Source: Lysobacterales bacterium (lineage in GTDB: Bacteria; Pseudomonadota; Gammaproteobacteria; Xanthomonadales; Xanthomonadaceae). Taken from it: DNA of 64,000 nt. Positions within the stretch are counted from its first letter, which is position 1. Each line of letters opens with the position of its first letter. The translations under genes were made by a program, and so were the position numbers. Shown here piece after piece: positions 12,878 through 21,675 of the stretch. A model generated the notes under the pieces. It ran no database searches and was not told the origin of the DNA. It was given only the letters and a program-made list of their open reading frames with translations. The DNA is taken from NCBI GenBank assembly GCA_017302135.1, contig JAFLDZ010000002.1:434001-498000 (forward strand), given 5' to 3'.

Positions 12878-13296
12878 CCGGCGATCAGGCCGTAGCCAAG
12901 CACGCACCACAGCGCCAACAGCACGAATACGCTGAGCGCGTAGGCGCGGAAACGATGCATGACCTTGTTGTAGCTGCAGTGGATCGCGCTGTGCAGAACG
13001 CGCGCGGCCACGTAGGTCCATGCCAGCCCGAGCACCAGCGACGAAACCTGTCCGGTCAGCGCCGCGACCACCAGCGCGAGATAGAACAGCACCGGCATTT
13101 CGAACAGATTGCGGAAATTGTCGGCGGGCGCGACGTCCGTGTAGAGCGCGGCCGCCTGCTGCGACGTCGCCACTTTCTGCGGATGGATGCGGTCGCGCTT
13201 CATCTGCGCGACGCGGCGGCTGAACATCACCGCCAGCACGATGAACGTCAACGCCACCATGGCGAGCGCGGGGAGGAAGATCGCATGACTCGACAC
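12874..13296 (-). CDS. MAPEG-family membrane protein
   Basis: A 140-residue integral membrane protein with four predicted helices (about 5-25, 65-85, 85-105 and 115-138). The motif [18 protein letters not shown] (about 59-76) matches the ERNFxExxxPxF-like signature of the MAPEG family (microsomal glutathione-transferase-like proteins). Enzymatic activity is not predictable. It lies between sdhB and sdhE in the operon and overlaps sdhE by four bases, so it is co-expressed with the succinate dehydrogenase genes. Confidence 0.85.
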   Translation of the reverse strand: MSSHAIFLPALAMVALTFIVLAVMFSRRVAQMKRDRIHPQKVATSQQAAALYTDVAPADNFRNLFEMPVLFYLALVVAALTGQVSSLVLGLAWTYVAARVLHSAIHCSYNKVMHRFRAYALSVFVLLALWCVLGYGLIAG

Positions 13297-13310
13297 GGTT
13301 CACCTCATGG

Positions 13311-13328
13311 GGCGGGCTCAAGCCCGCC
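13311..13328. repeat. small GC-rich inverted repeat
   Basis: A perfect 8-base stem (ggcgggct/agcccgcc) with a 2-base loop lies just upstream of the MAPEG start in the sdhB-MAPEG gap. No T-tract follows on either strand, so it is unlikely to be an intrinsic terminator. It resembles the short GC-rich palindromes common between Xanthomonad genes. Confidence 0.55.
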
Positions 13329-13403
13329 ATTGCGGCATTGACAGGACTGCCTTCGAAATCGAAGCGGTGCAGCTTGGCATTGGCGACACATCACCATCGC
13401 AAC

Positions 13404-13421
13404 GTCGGGCCAGGGCCCGAC
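13404..13421. repeat. REP-like palindrome abutting the sdhB stop
   Basis: gtcgggcc-ag-ggcccgac is a perfect 8-base stem directly after the sdhB stop codon. It is flanked by cctac on one side, the GTAGGTCGGGC-type arrangement often seen in Xanthomonadaceae repetitive extragenic palindromes. It may stabilise the upstream sdhCDAB mRNA. Confidence 0.55.
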
Positions 13422-14207
13422 CTACACCTGCCGCGCCAACATCATCTTCTTGATCTCGCCGATGGCCTGCGCCGGATTGAGACCCTTCGGGCAGGTCCGC
13501 GCGCAGTTCATGATGGTGTGGCAGCGATAGAGCTTGAACGGGTCTTCCAGATCGTCCAGGCGCGCGCCGGTGTCCTCGTCGCGGCTGTCGATCAGCCAGC
13601 GATAGGCCTGCAGCAGGATCGCCGGGCCGAGGTAACGGTCGCCATTCCACCAATAGCTGGGGCAACTGGTGCTGCAGCACGCGCAGAGAATGCACTCGTA
13701 CAGGCCGTCGAGCTTGGCCCGGTCTTCTTTCGACTGCAGCCGCTCCTTGTCCGGCGGCGGTGGGGTCTGGGTACGGATCCACGGCTTGATCGACGCGTAC
13801 TGCGCGTAGAAGTGGGTCAGGTCCGGCACCAGATCCTTGATCACCGACATGTGCGGCAGCGGATAGATCGGTACTTCCTTCTTGTCGCAGTCGTCGATCG
13901 CCTTGGTGCAGGCCAGCGTGTTGGTGCCGTCGATGTTCATCGCGCACGATCCGCAGATGCCTTCGCGACAGGAACGACGGAACGTCAGCGTCGGATCGAC
14001 CTCGTTCTTGATCTTGATCAGCGCGTCCAACACCATCGGGCCGCAGGTATCGAGATCGATTTCGTAGGTATCGGTGCGCGGATTTTCGCCGTCGTCCGGG
14101 TTCCAGCGGTAGATCTTGAATTCGCGCGTGCGCTTGGCACCGGCCGGCGCAGAAAAGCGCTTGCCCTTGTGGACCTTGGAATTCTTGGGGAGAGTGAACT
14201 CGGCCAT
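13422..14207 (-). CDS. sdhB: succinate dehydrogenase iron-sulfur subunit
   Basis: A 261-residue SdhB, the subunit that relays electrons from SdhA's FAD to quinone. The N-terminal 2Fe-2S domain has [21 protein letters not shown] (about 79-99). The C-terminal domain has [11 protein letters not shown] (about 172-182) and [18 protein letters not shown] (about 218-235) for the 4Fe-4S and 3Fe-4S clusters. All ligand cysteines are present. It follows sdhA after a 125-base gap that contains REP-like repeats, rather than being tightly packed as in many operons. Confidence 0.97.
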   Translation of the reverse strand: MAEFTLPKNSKVHKGKRFSAPAGAKRTREFKIYRWNPDDGENPRTDTYEIDLDTCGPMVLDALIKIKNEVDPTLTFRRSCREGICGSCAMNIDGTNTLACTKAIDDCDKKEVPIYPLPHMSVIKDLVPDLTHFYAQYASIKPWIRTQTPPPPDKERLQSKEDRAKLDGLYECILCACCSTSCPSYWWNGDRYLGPAILLQAYRWLIDSRDEDTGARLDDLEDPFKLYRCHTIMNCARTCPKGLNPAQAIGEIKKMMLARQV

Positions 14208-14244
14208 CTACGTTTCCTGCTACCTCACCGGCATCCCGGCGTTT

Positions 14245-14312
14245 GTAGGAGCGGCTCTAGCCGCGAATGTGTATTGGGTTTGGGAAAAGCTCGCGACTGA
14301 AGTCGCTCCTAC
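14245..14312. repeat. REP-type inverted pair between sdhA and sdhB
   Basis: Two related elements face each other. The first is gtaggagcggctctagccgc at 14245-14264. The second is tcgcgactgaagtcgctcct at 14291-14310, whose reverse complement begins aggagcgacttcagtcgcga. Each is itself an imperfect hairpin, and together they can form a larger stem. A further ctcctac fragment follows at 14331-14337. The GTAGGAGCG...CGCGA unit is the common REP element of Lysobacter, Stenotrophomonas and relatives. Likely effects on transcript stability or differential sdhA/sdhB expression are inferred. Confidence 0.8.
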
Positions 14313-14332
14313 GAATCATGCTCCTACGGGGA

Positions 14333-16123
14333 TCAATAAACGCGCGGCTTGGGCGGAACGACTTCGACATCGTCGCTCAGCGTGTACATGTGCACCGGGC
14401 GGTAGTCGATGCGGGTATTGCCTGCATCGTCCACCCAGCAAAGGGTGTGCTTGTGCCACTGCTGGTCGTCGCGATCCGGGAAATCTTCGCGGGCGTGCGC
14501 GCCGCGGGATTCCTTGCGGTTTTCAGCGGAAACGATCGTGGTCAAGGCTTGGCCGAGCAGATTCTGCAGCTCGAAGGTCTCGATCAGATCCGAGTTCCAG
14601 ACCAGCGAACGGTCGCTGACCTTCACATCGGCGAACGATGCGTTGATCTCGCGGATCTTGCGCACGCCGTCCGCCAGCGTTTCGCCGGTGCGGAACACCG
14701 CAGCATCGTTCTGCATCGTGCGCTGCATCTTGTCGCGGATGACCGACGTCGGCGTACCGCCGCTGGCGTTGCGCAGCGCGTCGAGATTCGACAGCGACTT
14801 GTCGCAGGCATCGCCGGCAAGCGTCTTGTGCGACGCGCCCGGCTTGATCGTTTCGGCGCAGCGGTTGGCGACCGCGCGGCCGAACACGACGAGATCGAGC
14901 AGCGAGTTCGAACCCAGGCGGTTCGCACCGTGCACCGACACGCAGGCCGCTTCACCGATGGCGTACAGGCCCGGCACCACTTCATCGGGATTGCCGTTCT
15001 TCAACTGCACGACTTCGCCATGGTAGTTGGTCGGGATGCCGCCCATGTTGTAGTGCACGGTCGGAATGACCGGGATCGGCTGTTTCTCCACGTCGACACC
15101 CGCGAAGATCCGCGCGCTTTCGGCGATGCCGGGCAGCTTTTCGTGGATGTCTTTCGGGTCGAGATGGGTCAGATCGAGGTGGATGTGATCGGCATCCGCA
15201 CCGACGCCGCGGCCTTCGCGGATTTCGATGGTCATCGAGCGCGAAACGACATCGCGCGATGCGAGATCCTTCGCGTTCGGCGCATAGCGCTCCATGAAAC
15301 GCTCGCCCTTGCTGTTGCGCAGGATGCCGCCTTCGCCGCGCACGCCTTCGGTGATCAGACAGCCGGCGCCGTAGATGCCGGTCGGATGGAACTGCACGAA
15401 CTCCATGTCCTGCAGACCGAGGCCCGCGCGCAGCGCCATGCCGCCACCATCGCCGGTGCAGGTGTGCGCCGAAGTCGCCGAGAAATACGCGCGACCATAG
15501 CCGCCGGTCGCCAGCACCACGCCCTGCGAGCGGAACAGATGCAGCGTGCCTTCGGCCATGTCGAGCGCGAGCACGCCCCGGCAGGCGCCCTCCTCGTCCA
15601 TGATCAGATCGAGCGCGAAATATTCGATGAAGAAGCGCGCATCGTGCGCGAGCGACTGCTGATACAGCGTGTGCAGGATCGCGTGGCCGGTACGATCGGC
15701 GGCGGCGCAGGTACGCTGCGCGGTGCCCTTGCCGTAGTGCGTGGTCATGCCGCCGAATGGACGTTGGTAGATCTTGCCGTCTTCGGTGCGCGAGAACGGC
15801 ACGCCCTGATGTTCAAGTTCGATGATCGCAGGAATCGCCTCGCGGCACATGTATTCGATCGCGTCCTGGTCGCCCAGCCAATCCGAACCCTTGATGGTGT
15901 CGTAGAAGTGGAAGCGCCAGTCGTCTTCACCCATGTTCCCCAGCGCGGCGGAAATACCACCCTGCGCTGCGACCGTATGCGAGCGGGTCGGAAATACCTT
16001 GGTGATGCACGCGGTCTGCAGGCCCTTGTGGGCGAGACCGAAGGTCGCGCGCAGACCGGCGCCACCGGCGCCGACCACGACCATGTCGTACTTGTGTTCA
16101 GTGATCTTGTATGCGGAGGTCAT
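14333..16123 (-). CDS. sdhA: succinate dehydrogenase flavoprotein subunit
   Basis: A 596-residue flavoprotein that oxidises succinate to fumarate. The FAD-binding motif is [12 protein letters not shown] (about 15-26). The covalent-FAD His lies in [10 protein letters not shown] (about 47-56). The active-site region includes [21 protein letters not shown] (split here as [11 protein letters not shown] and [10 protein letters not shown]), and the C-terminal domain ends [23 protein letters not shown] place the start at the ATG at 16123 ([13 protein letters not shown]), since the longer open frame runs into sdhD. Length matches the family. Confidence 0.97.
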   Translation of the reverse strand: MTSAYKITEHKYDMVVVGAGGAGLRATFGLAHKGLQTACITKVFPTRSHTVAAQGGISAALGNMGEDDWRFHFYDTIKGSDWLGDQDAIEYMCREAIPAIIELEHQGVPFSRTEDGKIYQRPFGGMTTHYGKGTAQRTCAAADRTGHAILHTLYQQSLAHDARFFIEYFALDLIMDEEGACRGVLALDMAEGTLHLFRSQGVVLATGGYGRAYFSATSAHTCTGDGGGMALRAGLGLQDMEFVQFHPTGIYGAGCLITEGVRGEGGILRNSKGERFMERYAPNAKDLASRDVVSRSMTIEIREGRGVGADADHIHLDLTHLDPKDIHEKLPGIAESARIFAGVDVEKQPIPVIPTVHYNMGGIPTNYHGEVVQLKNGNPDEVVPGLYAIGEAACVSVHGANRLGSNSLLDLVVFGRAVANRCAETIKPGASHKTLAGDACDKSLSNLDALRNASGGTPTSVIRDKMQRTMQNDAAVFRTGETLADGVRKIREINASFADVKVSDRSLVWNSDLIETFELQNLLGQALTTIVSAENRKESRGAHAREDFPDRDDQQWHKHTLCWVDDAGNTRIDYRPVHMYTLSDDVEVVPPKPRVY

Positions 16124-16143
16124 GGCTGCCTTGTTGAGAGCCG

Positions 16144-16542
16144 TCAGGCCAGAAGGGCGATACGGCCGATCGCGTAGAGAGAAGCGAGCGCGCCCAGCGC
16201 GCAGGCGAACGTGATCAGCAACTGCAGGAAGATCTCGGTCGGACGATGGTGGAAGTAGTCTTCGACCACCACCTGCAGCCCGAGCCGCGCATGCCAGAAC
16301 AGGCTGATCGCGAACAGCGCGAGCGCGATGGCGTTCGCCGGTTTCGCAAGTGCGGCCTGCACCTGGGCGTGGTCGGCGCCGACCAGCGCGATCAGCATGC
16401 CGAGGATCCAGGGCGCGAGCAGCGCGAGAAACACGGCGGTGACGCGCTGCCACCAGAAATGCGCGGTACCGGACTTCGCCGAACCCAGACCGCGTGCGCG
16501 GCCGACCGGCGTACGGAAATCGGGAGCCGAAGGACCGCTCAT
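16144..16542 (-). CDS. sdhD: succinate dehydrogenase membrane anchor subunit SdhD
   Basis: A 132-residue protein with three membrane helices (about 34-55, 70-90 and 106-130). It is the second membrane anchor of complex II. The conserved region [17 protein letters not shown] and the helix-2 motif [16 protein letters not shown] (haem/quinone-site type His and Asp-Tyr) are present. Its start overlaps the sdhC stop (ATGA), and sdhA follows after 20 bases. Confidence 0.93.
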   Translation of the reverse strand: MSGPSAPDFRTPVGRARGLGSAKSGTAHFWWQRVTAVFLALLAPWILGMLIALVGADHAQVQAALAKPANAIALALFAISLFWHARLGLQVVVEDYFHHRPTEIFLQLLITFACALGALASLYAIGRIALLA

Positions 16543-16928
16543 GCAGCACCCCGCATCGCAAAGAACCAGATCGCGGCGGTGAACACCACCGTGAGCGCCG
16601 CAACGGTATAGCCGGATTTGTAGACCTGCGGAATCTCGAAGCCCCAGCCCACGTCCCACAGCAGGTGACGGATACCATTGAGCAGGTGATAGATCAGCGC
16701 CAGAGAAAATCCGAACAGGGCCAGCTTGCCGAACGGCGACGCGAGGCATGCTGCTGCACGGTCGTAGGCGTCGCCGCCCTGCGCCACCGCCAGCAGCCAC
16801 CAGGCCAATACGAACGCGCCGAGGGAAAGAACGATGCCGCTGATGCGATGCAGGATCGACATCACGCTGGTGATCTGCTTCCGGTAGATCTGCAGATGCG
16901 GCGACAGGGGACGTGCGCGGTTGCTCAT
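16539..16928 (-). CDS. sdhC: succinate dehydrogenase cytochrome b556 subunit SdhC
   Basis: A 129-residue, three-helix membrane subunit. The family signature [20 protein letters not shown] (about 6-25) with SILHRISG is clear, and the haem-ligand region is [13 protein letters not shown] (about 80-92). It anchors SdhAB and, with SdhD, forms the quinone site. It starts 47 bases after the small SDH assembly-factor gene. Confidence 0.95.
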   Translation of the reverse strand: MSNRARPLSPHLQIYRKQITSVMSILHRISGIVLSLGAFVLAWWLLAVAQGGDAYDRAAACLASPFGKLALFGFSLALIYHLLNGIRHLLWDVGWGFEIPQVYKSGYTVAALTVVFTAAIWFFAMRGAA

Positions 16929-16975
16929 TCGTGTTGCGCCCAGATCGGAGAGAGGGGTGTGCGCTTCAAAACAGT

Positions 16976-17143
16976 TCAGAAATCGATGCAGCGGCCGTTC
17001 TTTTCCCAGTCGCCGTAACGCGTCGGGTCGGGGCCATCGCGGCCCCCGATCTCCTTGGCGCCGATGCGCGGCTCCGGCACGGATGGCTCGGTCGGCACCG
17101 CATCGGGGCGGGATTCGGGAATGGGAACGGTTTCGCCTATCAT
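16976..17143 (-). CDS. small SDH assembly factor 4-like protein (DUF1674)
   Basis: A 55-codon gene, easily missed because of its size. The translation ends with IGGRDGPDPTRYGDWEKNGR followed by CIDF. This is the conserved C-terminal block of DUF1674/SdhAF4 proteins, which help mature the SDH flavoprotein subunit. The N-terminus (MIGETVPIPESRPDAVP) is low-complexity and Pro-rich, as usual in the family. It is the first gene of the sdh operon, 47 bases before sdhC. It is divergent from ygfZ with only 39 bases between the two starts, so the two promoters must overlap each other or coding sequence. Confidence 0.88.
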   Translation of the reverse strand: MIGETVPIPESRPDAVPTEPSVPEPRIGAKEIGGRDGPDPTRYGDWEKNGRCIDF

Positions 17144-17182
17144 GCGCTGATTCCTGAACTCGGTAGTTTAAGTCCCGCCCCC

Positions 17183-18103
17183 ATGCCGAACAACCCGCAA
17201 ACGTCGTCGACATCGTGGTTCACCCTGCCCGACCATCGTCTAATGGCGGTGAACGGACAGGATGCGGTCGCGTTTGCGCAAGCTCAGACCATGAACGATG
17301 TCGCAGCATTGCGCGACGGAGAATGGCACTGGAACGGCTGGTTGACGCCGAAAGGGCGTGTCATCGCCCTGTTCGTGCTGATCCGTCTGGATGCCAATAC
17401 GCTGTGGATGGTGGTTCCGGATGCAGACGCCGAGGTCATCGCGGCGGAATTGCGCCGTTTCGTGTTCCGCAGCAAGGTCGCGATCAGCATTCGCGGCGAT
17501 CTGCACATGGCCGGCAGGCTCCGCGCGTCCGATCTGGCCTCAGGCAATCACTGGACCGGCGAACCCACCGACGCCATCGAACTGGACTACAGCGGCGATT
17601 TCGGCAACGGCTACGCGGGTCGAAGTCTTCGGATCGCGGCCTCGGCGGCAGCGTGTGAAGACCCCGCAGGCGTCGAAGCATGGCGACGCGCCGACCTCGA
17701 ACACGGCTGGCCGCGTCTGCATGCCAGCCAGTCCGGGCTGTGGACGCCGCAGCAACTCTCTCTCGACCGCCTGCGTGCCTACAGCGTCAAGAAAGGCTGC
17801 TACCCCGGCCAGGAAATCGTCGCCCGCACCCACTTTCTGGGGCAGGCCAAGCGCGGACTGGCGCTGATCCGTACCGCGATGCCGCTGTCGGCCGGCGCCG
17901 AACTCAGCACGGACGACACCGTGGTGGGAACCGTCATCAGCGCTTGCAGAGACACGGCGCTGGCGATATTGCCGCTCGACCTCCATCCGCAGCCCATTGA
18001 TATCCAAGCCATCGATCCGAACGGGCCGCAGACAGACGAAAGCCCCGCGCTGGGCGGGGCTTCCTGGAGGATCGAGCCGCTGCGCTCCGGTCTGGCGCGC
18101 TGA
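17183..18103 (+). CDS. ygfZ: folate-binding protein YgfZ
   Basis: A 306-residue GcvT-like protein of the YgfZ/IBA57 family, which uses folate to support assembly or repair of iron-sulfur clusters. The invariant signature KKGCYPGQEIVARTHFLGQ (about 211-229) contains the essential Cys. The N-terminus LMAVNGQDAVAFAQAQTMND matches the family start. Function fits the neighbouring Fe-S-dependent SDH genes. The last about 25 codons contain a terminator-like hairpin (18040-18062), so the C-terminal tail may be a late extension. Confidence 0.92.
   Translation: MPNNPQTSSTSWFTLPDHRLMAVNGQDAVAFAQAQTMNDVAALRDGEWHWNGWLTPKGRVIALFVLIRLDANTLWMVVPDADAEVIAAELRRFVFRSKVAISIRGDLHMAGRLRASDLASGNHWTGEPTDAIELDYSGDFGNGYAGRSLRIAASAAACEDPAGVEAWRRADLEHGWPRLHASQSGLWTPQQLSLDRLRAYSVKKGCYPGQEIVARTHFLGQAKRGLALIRTAMPLSAGAELSTDDTVVGTVISACRDTALAILPLDLHPQPIDIQAIDPNGPQTDESPALGGASWRIEPLRSGLAR
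18040..18062 (+). terminator. terminator-like hairpin inside the end of ygfZ
   Basis: aagccccgc and gcggggctt pair perfectly (9 bases) around a 5-base loop. The stem lies within the last coding portion of ygfZ and is followed by cctgg, not a T-run. It looks like a terminator that has been read through in frame or has lost its T-tract. Functional termination is doubtful. Confidence 0.35.
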
Positions 18104-18124
18104 GTCGTTGAAACAATCCGGCGA

Positions 18125-18604
18125 TCAGATCAACGAGCGCGTGCCCATGCTCTGCCGATCCTGTTCCTGGGTCATCTGGTAGGACTGCTGGCGCTCCTGG
18201 GACTGCGTCTGCTGCTGACGCTGATCGTTCATCCGGTTGATTTCCTGCAGATTCTGCTCGGCCGGCTGGGTCAATTCGTGCGTCGGTATTGCATGGGTAC
18301 GAACGGTCGGACTGTTCGGATCGCCTTGATAGAGGATCGCGTATTTGCCGTCGATATCGCTGTTGCGGTCGTTCGCGCGGCTGAGCACAACGCCATCGAC
18401 GCCGGACCTGGGATCGAGCGACGAATTTTCGCGCGCCAGCTCTGCCTTGAAAGACCTCAGCGCCGCCGAAGTCGCATTGTGATTGAGATTGGGGCCATCG
18501 ATGCCGTTGTCGCCATGCATCTTCTCGAAGTTGCTCCTGAGCGACATGTACTGGTCGTAGTCGGGATGCCCGGGCTGGTGCGCATATTGGGGTTCGTGGC
18601 TCAT
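18125..18604 (-). CDS. stand-alone XVIPCD-like protein, candidate type IV secretion substrate
   Basis: A 159-residue hydrophilic protein. The arrangement resembles XVIPCD, the C-terminal signal by which Xanthomonas VirD4 recognises bacterial-killing effectors. A GHPDYDQYMSLRSNFEKMHG helix (about 12-31) comes first. A middle block follows, SGVDGVVLSR (about 67-76) then GKYAILYQGDPNSPTVRTHA (about 86-105), analogous to the GLxRIDHVVLS and FAVQGD motifs. The tail (about 112-152) is very rich in Gln and Arg. No toxin domain precedes it: the protein is essentially the signal module alone. It could be an effector remnant, a carrier, or a small effector. No signal peptide or membrane segment is visible. 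It is about 8.5 kb from the virB7-B11 genes. Family assignment is by eye. Confidence 0.65.
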   Translation of the reverse strand: MSHEPQYAHQPGHPDYDQYMSLRSNFEKMHGDNGIDGPNLNHNATSAALRSFKAELARENSSLDPRSGVDGVVLSRANDRNSDIDGKYAILYQGDPNSPTVRTHAIPTHELTQPAEQNLQEINRMNDQRQQQTQSQERQQSYQMTQEQDRQSMGTRSLI

Positions 18605-18724
18605 CGCTGTCTCCTTGGCTGGCAGCTTGGCGGCCCCCCGACGAACGGGGTGCCCATGGAACGCTTCGATACTACACCGGACCGGCGCCCGTGGTCACGG
18701 CACCGGCAGCCGGGCCGCCACCGT

Positions 18725-21010
18725 TCAGCCGGCGAGCGCATCGGCCGCCGCGACGATGTCCCCGTCCGACGGAATCACCAGGAAGGCCGCACCGGCGAGT
18801 GGGGTAAAGGTATCGGCGCCGACCACCCGGCGCAGCGGCGTCTCGCCGAACCCACCCTCGACCAGCGCGGTGATCACGCCCTCGCCCACGCCGGCGCTGC
18901 GGCGGCCTTCGTCGACCACGACGATCCGCTTCGCCCCGGCGGCCTGCGCCTGGATGAAGGCATCGTTGAGCGGCGCCAGCCAGCGCAGATCCACCACCCG
19001 GGCCTTCCAGCCATGCTTGGCCTCGATCGCGCGCGCGGCGCGCAGGCTCATCGGCACGCCGTTGCCGAAGGTGAAGATGACCAGATCGTCGCCATCCCCG
19101 CCGCTTTCCGGTAGAAAGACGCGGCCTTCGCCGAGAGTCATCGCCTGATCCGGTGCCGGATAGTCGGTCAGCCACAGGCCGTCGCCGGCTTCGTACAGGT
19201 CCTTGGTCATGTACAGCGCGATCGGTTCGAGGAACGCGCAGACGCGGCCATCGACCTTCGCCAGCGCCATCATCGTGCGCAACATCGTCGCGGCGTCGTC
19301 GCCGCGCGAGGGACAGCCGACGATGAGACCGGGAATATCCCGCAACGCAGTGATCGAATTGTCGTTGTGGAAATGACCGCCGAAGCCGCGCTGATAGCCA
19401 AGCGATGCGATGCGCACCACCATCGGGTTGCGATATTGGCCGTTGCTGAAGAACTGCAGACTGGCCGCTTCGCCGCGGATCTGGTCGCAGGCGTTGTGGA
19501 AATACGCGAGGTACTGGATCTCGGGCATCGGCAGCATGCCCATGTTCGCGTAACCCTGGGCAAGACCAAGAATGATGGTTTCATCGAGCAACGTATTGAA
19601 CACGCGCTTGTTGCCGAAGGCTTTGTGCAGCCCCTTGGTGACCGTGTAGACGCCGCCCTTCTGCGCCACGTCCTCGCCGAACAGCAGGGTCTCCGGATAC
19701 TTGCAGAACAAATCGTGCAGCGCCTGGTTGATCTGGATCGCGAGATGCTTCGCCGGCTGTTTTTCAGGCAGTTTCGCCTCGCCGCCGAACGCGTCGATAC
19801 GTTTGTCGGCGTAATCGGAGCGCGCCGCCTCGGCCTTGACCCTGTCCGGCGTGTACGGCGCCAGCGGGCGCATCACGTCTTCCAGCGTGCTCAGGCGCGG
19901 ACGGCGATCGGCGTCTTCGGCTGCCGCGAAACATTTTCTCCGCGTCTCTTCGTAGAGAGCAAGGATGTCGTCCTTCGACATGACGCCGGATTCCAGCGCG
20001 ATCGCTGCGCTGCGCAGCAGCGGATCGCTGGCTTCGACCGCACACAACTCCTCGATATTGCGCCACTCGATTTCGAAGTCGGTGCCGGCGTGCCCCATGA
20101 TCCGGGTGGTGCGCAGATGCAGGAAGGTCGGTCGACGGGTGCTGCGGCAGTGTTCGACTGCGGCCTGCACCTGACCGTAGCCGGCAGAGAGATCGAGGCC
20201 ATCGGCGTAGTAATAATCGAGATCCGGGCGGCTGCGGAAATTGCGCGCCACCCAACCGTCGGGCGTCTTCACCGAAATGCCGATCCCGTTGTCTTCGCAC
20301 ACGTACAGCACCGGTGCCGGCAGCTTCTGATACGCAGTCCACGCTGCAGCGTTGAATGCGGTCTGCGCGGTGGCGTGATTGCTGGAAGCATCGCCGAACG
20401 AACAGATCGCGATGCTGTCGCCGGGAATCGGCAGCGTGTGGCCGATGCGACGGGCGTGATCGATCGCAACGGCGGTACCCAGCGCTTTGGGCAGATGCGA
20501 GGCGATGGTCGATGTCTGCGGCAGCACCCAGAGCGGTTTACTGCCCCACACCTTGTGGCGACCGCCGCTGGCCGGGTCGTCGGCGCTGGCCGCGAACGAC
20601 AGGGCGGAATCCATGATCGGATCCATACCCGGAATCTTGCGGAAGCGCTCGGCCATGAAACCGCCGGAACGGTAATGCAGGAACGCAGGATCGGTGTGCC
20701 GCGTCAGCCGCGCGACCATCGCATTGCCTTCGTGGCCGCTGCTGCCGATGGTGTAGAAGACCTTGTTCTGCACGCGCAGCACGCGCGCCATCAGATCAAG
20801 ATGACGACTGATCAGCTGCGATTCGAACAGTTCGCGGAAGCCCTGCGCATCGAGCGCGCTGCCATCGAAAACGTTTTCGTGCGGCGCCGGCCTGGCCTGC
20901 GCGCTACCTGCCCAACCGCGCACGAATTCCTGGAAATTGACGTCGCAGATCTCGGCGCGGTTCAAGCCTTTCATGCGGGCGGGGATCGGATTGGGCACTG
21001 CTGCGAACAT
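18725..21010 (-). CDS. fused 2-oxoacid dehydrogenase E1 alpha/beta
   Basis: A 761-residue thiamine-diphosphate enzyme in which E1-alpha and E1-beta are joined. The alpha part (about 40-390) has HYRSGGFMAERF and the ThDP/Mg region SFGDASSNHATAQTAFNAA (GDx...N type). The beta part (about 415-761) begins INQALHDLFCKYPETLLFGEDVAQKGGVY and includes FNTLLDETIILGLAQGYA. The transketolase C-terminal domain ends the protein. Such enzymes decarboxylate pyruvate or branched-chain 2-oxoacids and acylate an E2. Substrate is not decidable here, and no E2/E3 genes are adjacent. The ATG at 21010 has GGGGAGA seven bases upstream. The open frame extends further into the GST gene. Confidence 0.88.
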   Translation of the reverse strand: MFAAVPNPIPARMKGLNRAEICDVNFQEFVRGWAGSAQARPAPHENVFDGSALDAQGFRELFESQLISRHLDLMARVLRVQNKVFYTIGSSGHEGNAMVARLTRHTDPAFLHYRSGGFMAERFRKIPGMDPIMDSALSFAASADDPASGGRHKVWGSKPLWVLPQTSTIASHLPKALGTAVAIDHARRIGHTLPIPGDSIAICSFGDASSNHATAQTAFNAAAWTAYQKLPAPVLYVCEDNGIGISVKTPDGWVARNFRSRPDLDYYYADGLDLSAGYGQVQAAVEHCRSTRRPTFLHLRTTRIMGHAGTDFEIEWRNIEELCAVEASDPLLRSAAIALESGVMSKDDILALYEETRRKCFAAAEDADRRPRLSTLEDVMRPLAPYTPDRVKAEAARSDYADKRIDAFGGEAKLPEKQPAKHLAIQINQALHDLFCKYPETLLFGEDVAQKGGVYTVTKGLHKAFGNKRVFNTLLDETIILGLAQGYANMGMLPMPEIQYLAYFHNACDQIRGEAASLQFFSNGQYRNPMVVRIASLGYQRGFGGHFHNDNSITALRDIPGLIVGCPSRGDDAATMLRTMMALAKVDGRVCAFLEPIALYMTKDLYEAGDGLWLTDYPAPDQAMTLGEGRVFLPESGGDGDDLVIFTFGNGVPMSLRAARAIEAKHGWKARVVDLRWLAPLNDAFIQAQAAGAKRIVVVDEGRRSAGVGEGVITALVEGGFGETPLRRVVGADTFTPLAGAAFLVIPSDGDIVAAADALAG

Positions 21011-21060
21011 GATGTCTCCCCTGCCCTCTCGCACGAAGGCCGGTGCTTGTGATGTGAATA

Positions 21061-21675
21061 TCAGTCGACCTGCGCGTCGCGCATCGGCACGAAGCCGGGC
21101 TGCATCCGCACGTGTTTGATCCAGCGCTCGACATGCGGATAGGCGCCGAGATCGAAGCCGCCGTCTTCGGCGACATGGGTGTACGCGAACAGGGCGATAT
21201 CGGCGATCGTGTAATGCTCGCCGCCGAACCAAGGCAGGCGATGCAGATGCCGTTCCATCGCGGCCAGCGCCTCGTCGCCCGAGGCTTTCAGCGCATCGAG
21301 CGATGCGCGGCGCGGATGGTCGGACGGCAGAAACATGCGGACGAACCGCGATACCGCGATGTACGGCTCATGGCTGTATTGTTCGAAGAACATCCACTGC
21401 AGCGTCTTCGCGCGATCCCACGGATCATCCGGCAGCAACGACGACCCCTGCGCCAGGTAGTGGAGGATCGCATTCGACTCGGACATCGTGCGGCCGTCGT
21501 CGAGTTTCAGCACCGGCACCTTGCCGCGATCGTTCATCGCCAGGAATTCCGGCGACAGATTTTCGCCGCAGGTGACGTCGATCTCTTCCCATTCGTAGGC
21601 GCGTCCGAGCTGCGCCATCAGCAGCTGCAGTTTGTAGCAGTTGCCCGAACTGGACATGCCGTACAGCGTGATCAT
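21061..21675 (-). CDS. glutathione S-transferase family protein
   Basis: A 204-residue cytosolic GST. The N-terminal thioredoxin-like domain starts MITLYGMSSSGNCYKLQLL and holds the cis-Pro and glutathione-binding segment GKVPVLKLDDGRTMSESNAI (about 50-69). The C-terminal helical domain contains YTIADIALFAYTHVAEDGGF, the usual N-capping Asp motif. It probably conjugates glutathione to electrophiles or has a thiol-transfer role. The start at 21675 overlaps the stop of the upstream GNAT by four bases. Confidence 0.9.
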   Translation of the reverse strand: MITLYGMSSSGNCYKLQLLMAQLGRAYEWEEIDVTCGENLSPEFLAMNDRGKVPVLKLDDGRTMSESNAILHYLAQGSSLLPDDPWDRAKTLQWMFFEQYSHEPYIAVSRFVRMFLPSDHPRRASLDALKASGDEALAAMERHLHRLPWFGGEHYTIADIALFAYTHVAEDGGFDLGAYPHVERWIKHVRMQPGFVPMRDAQVD

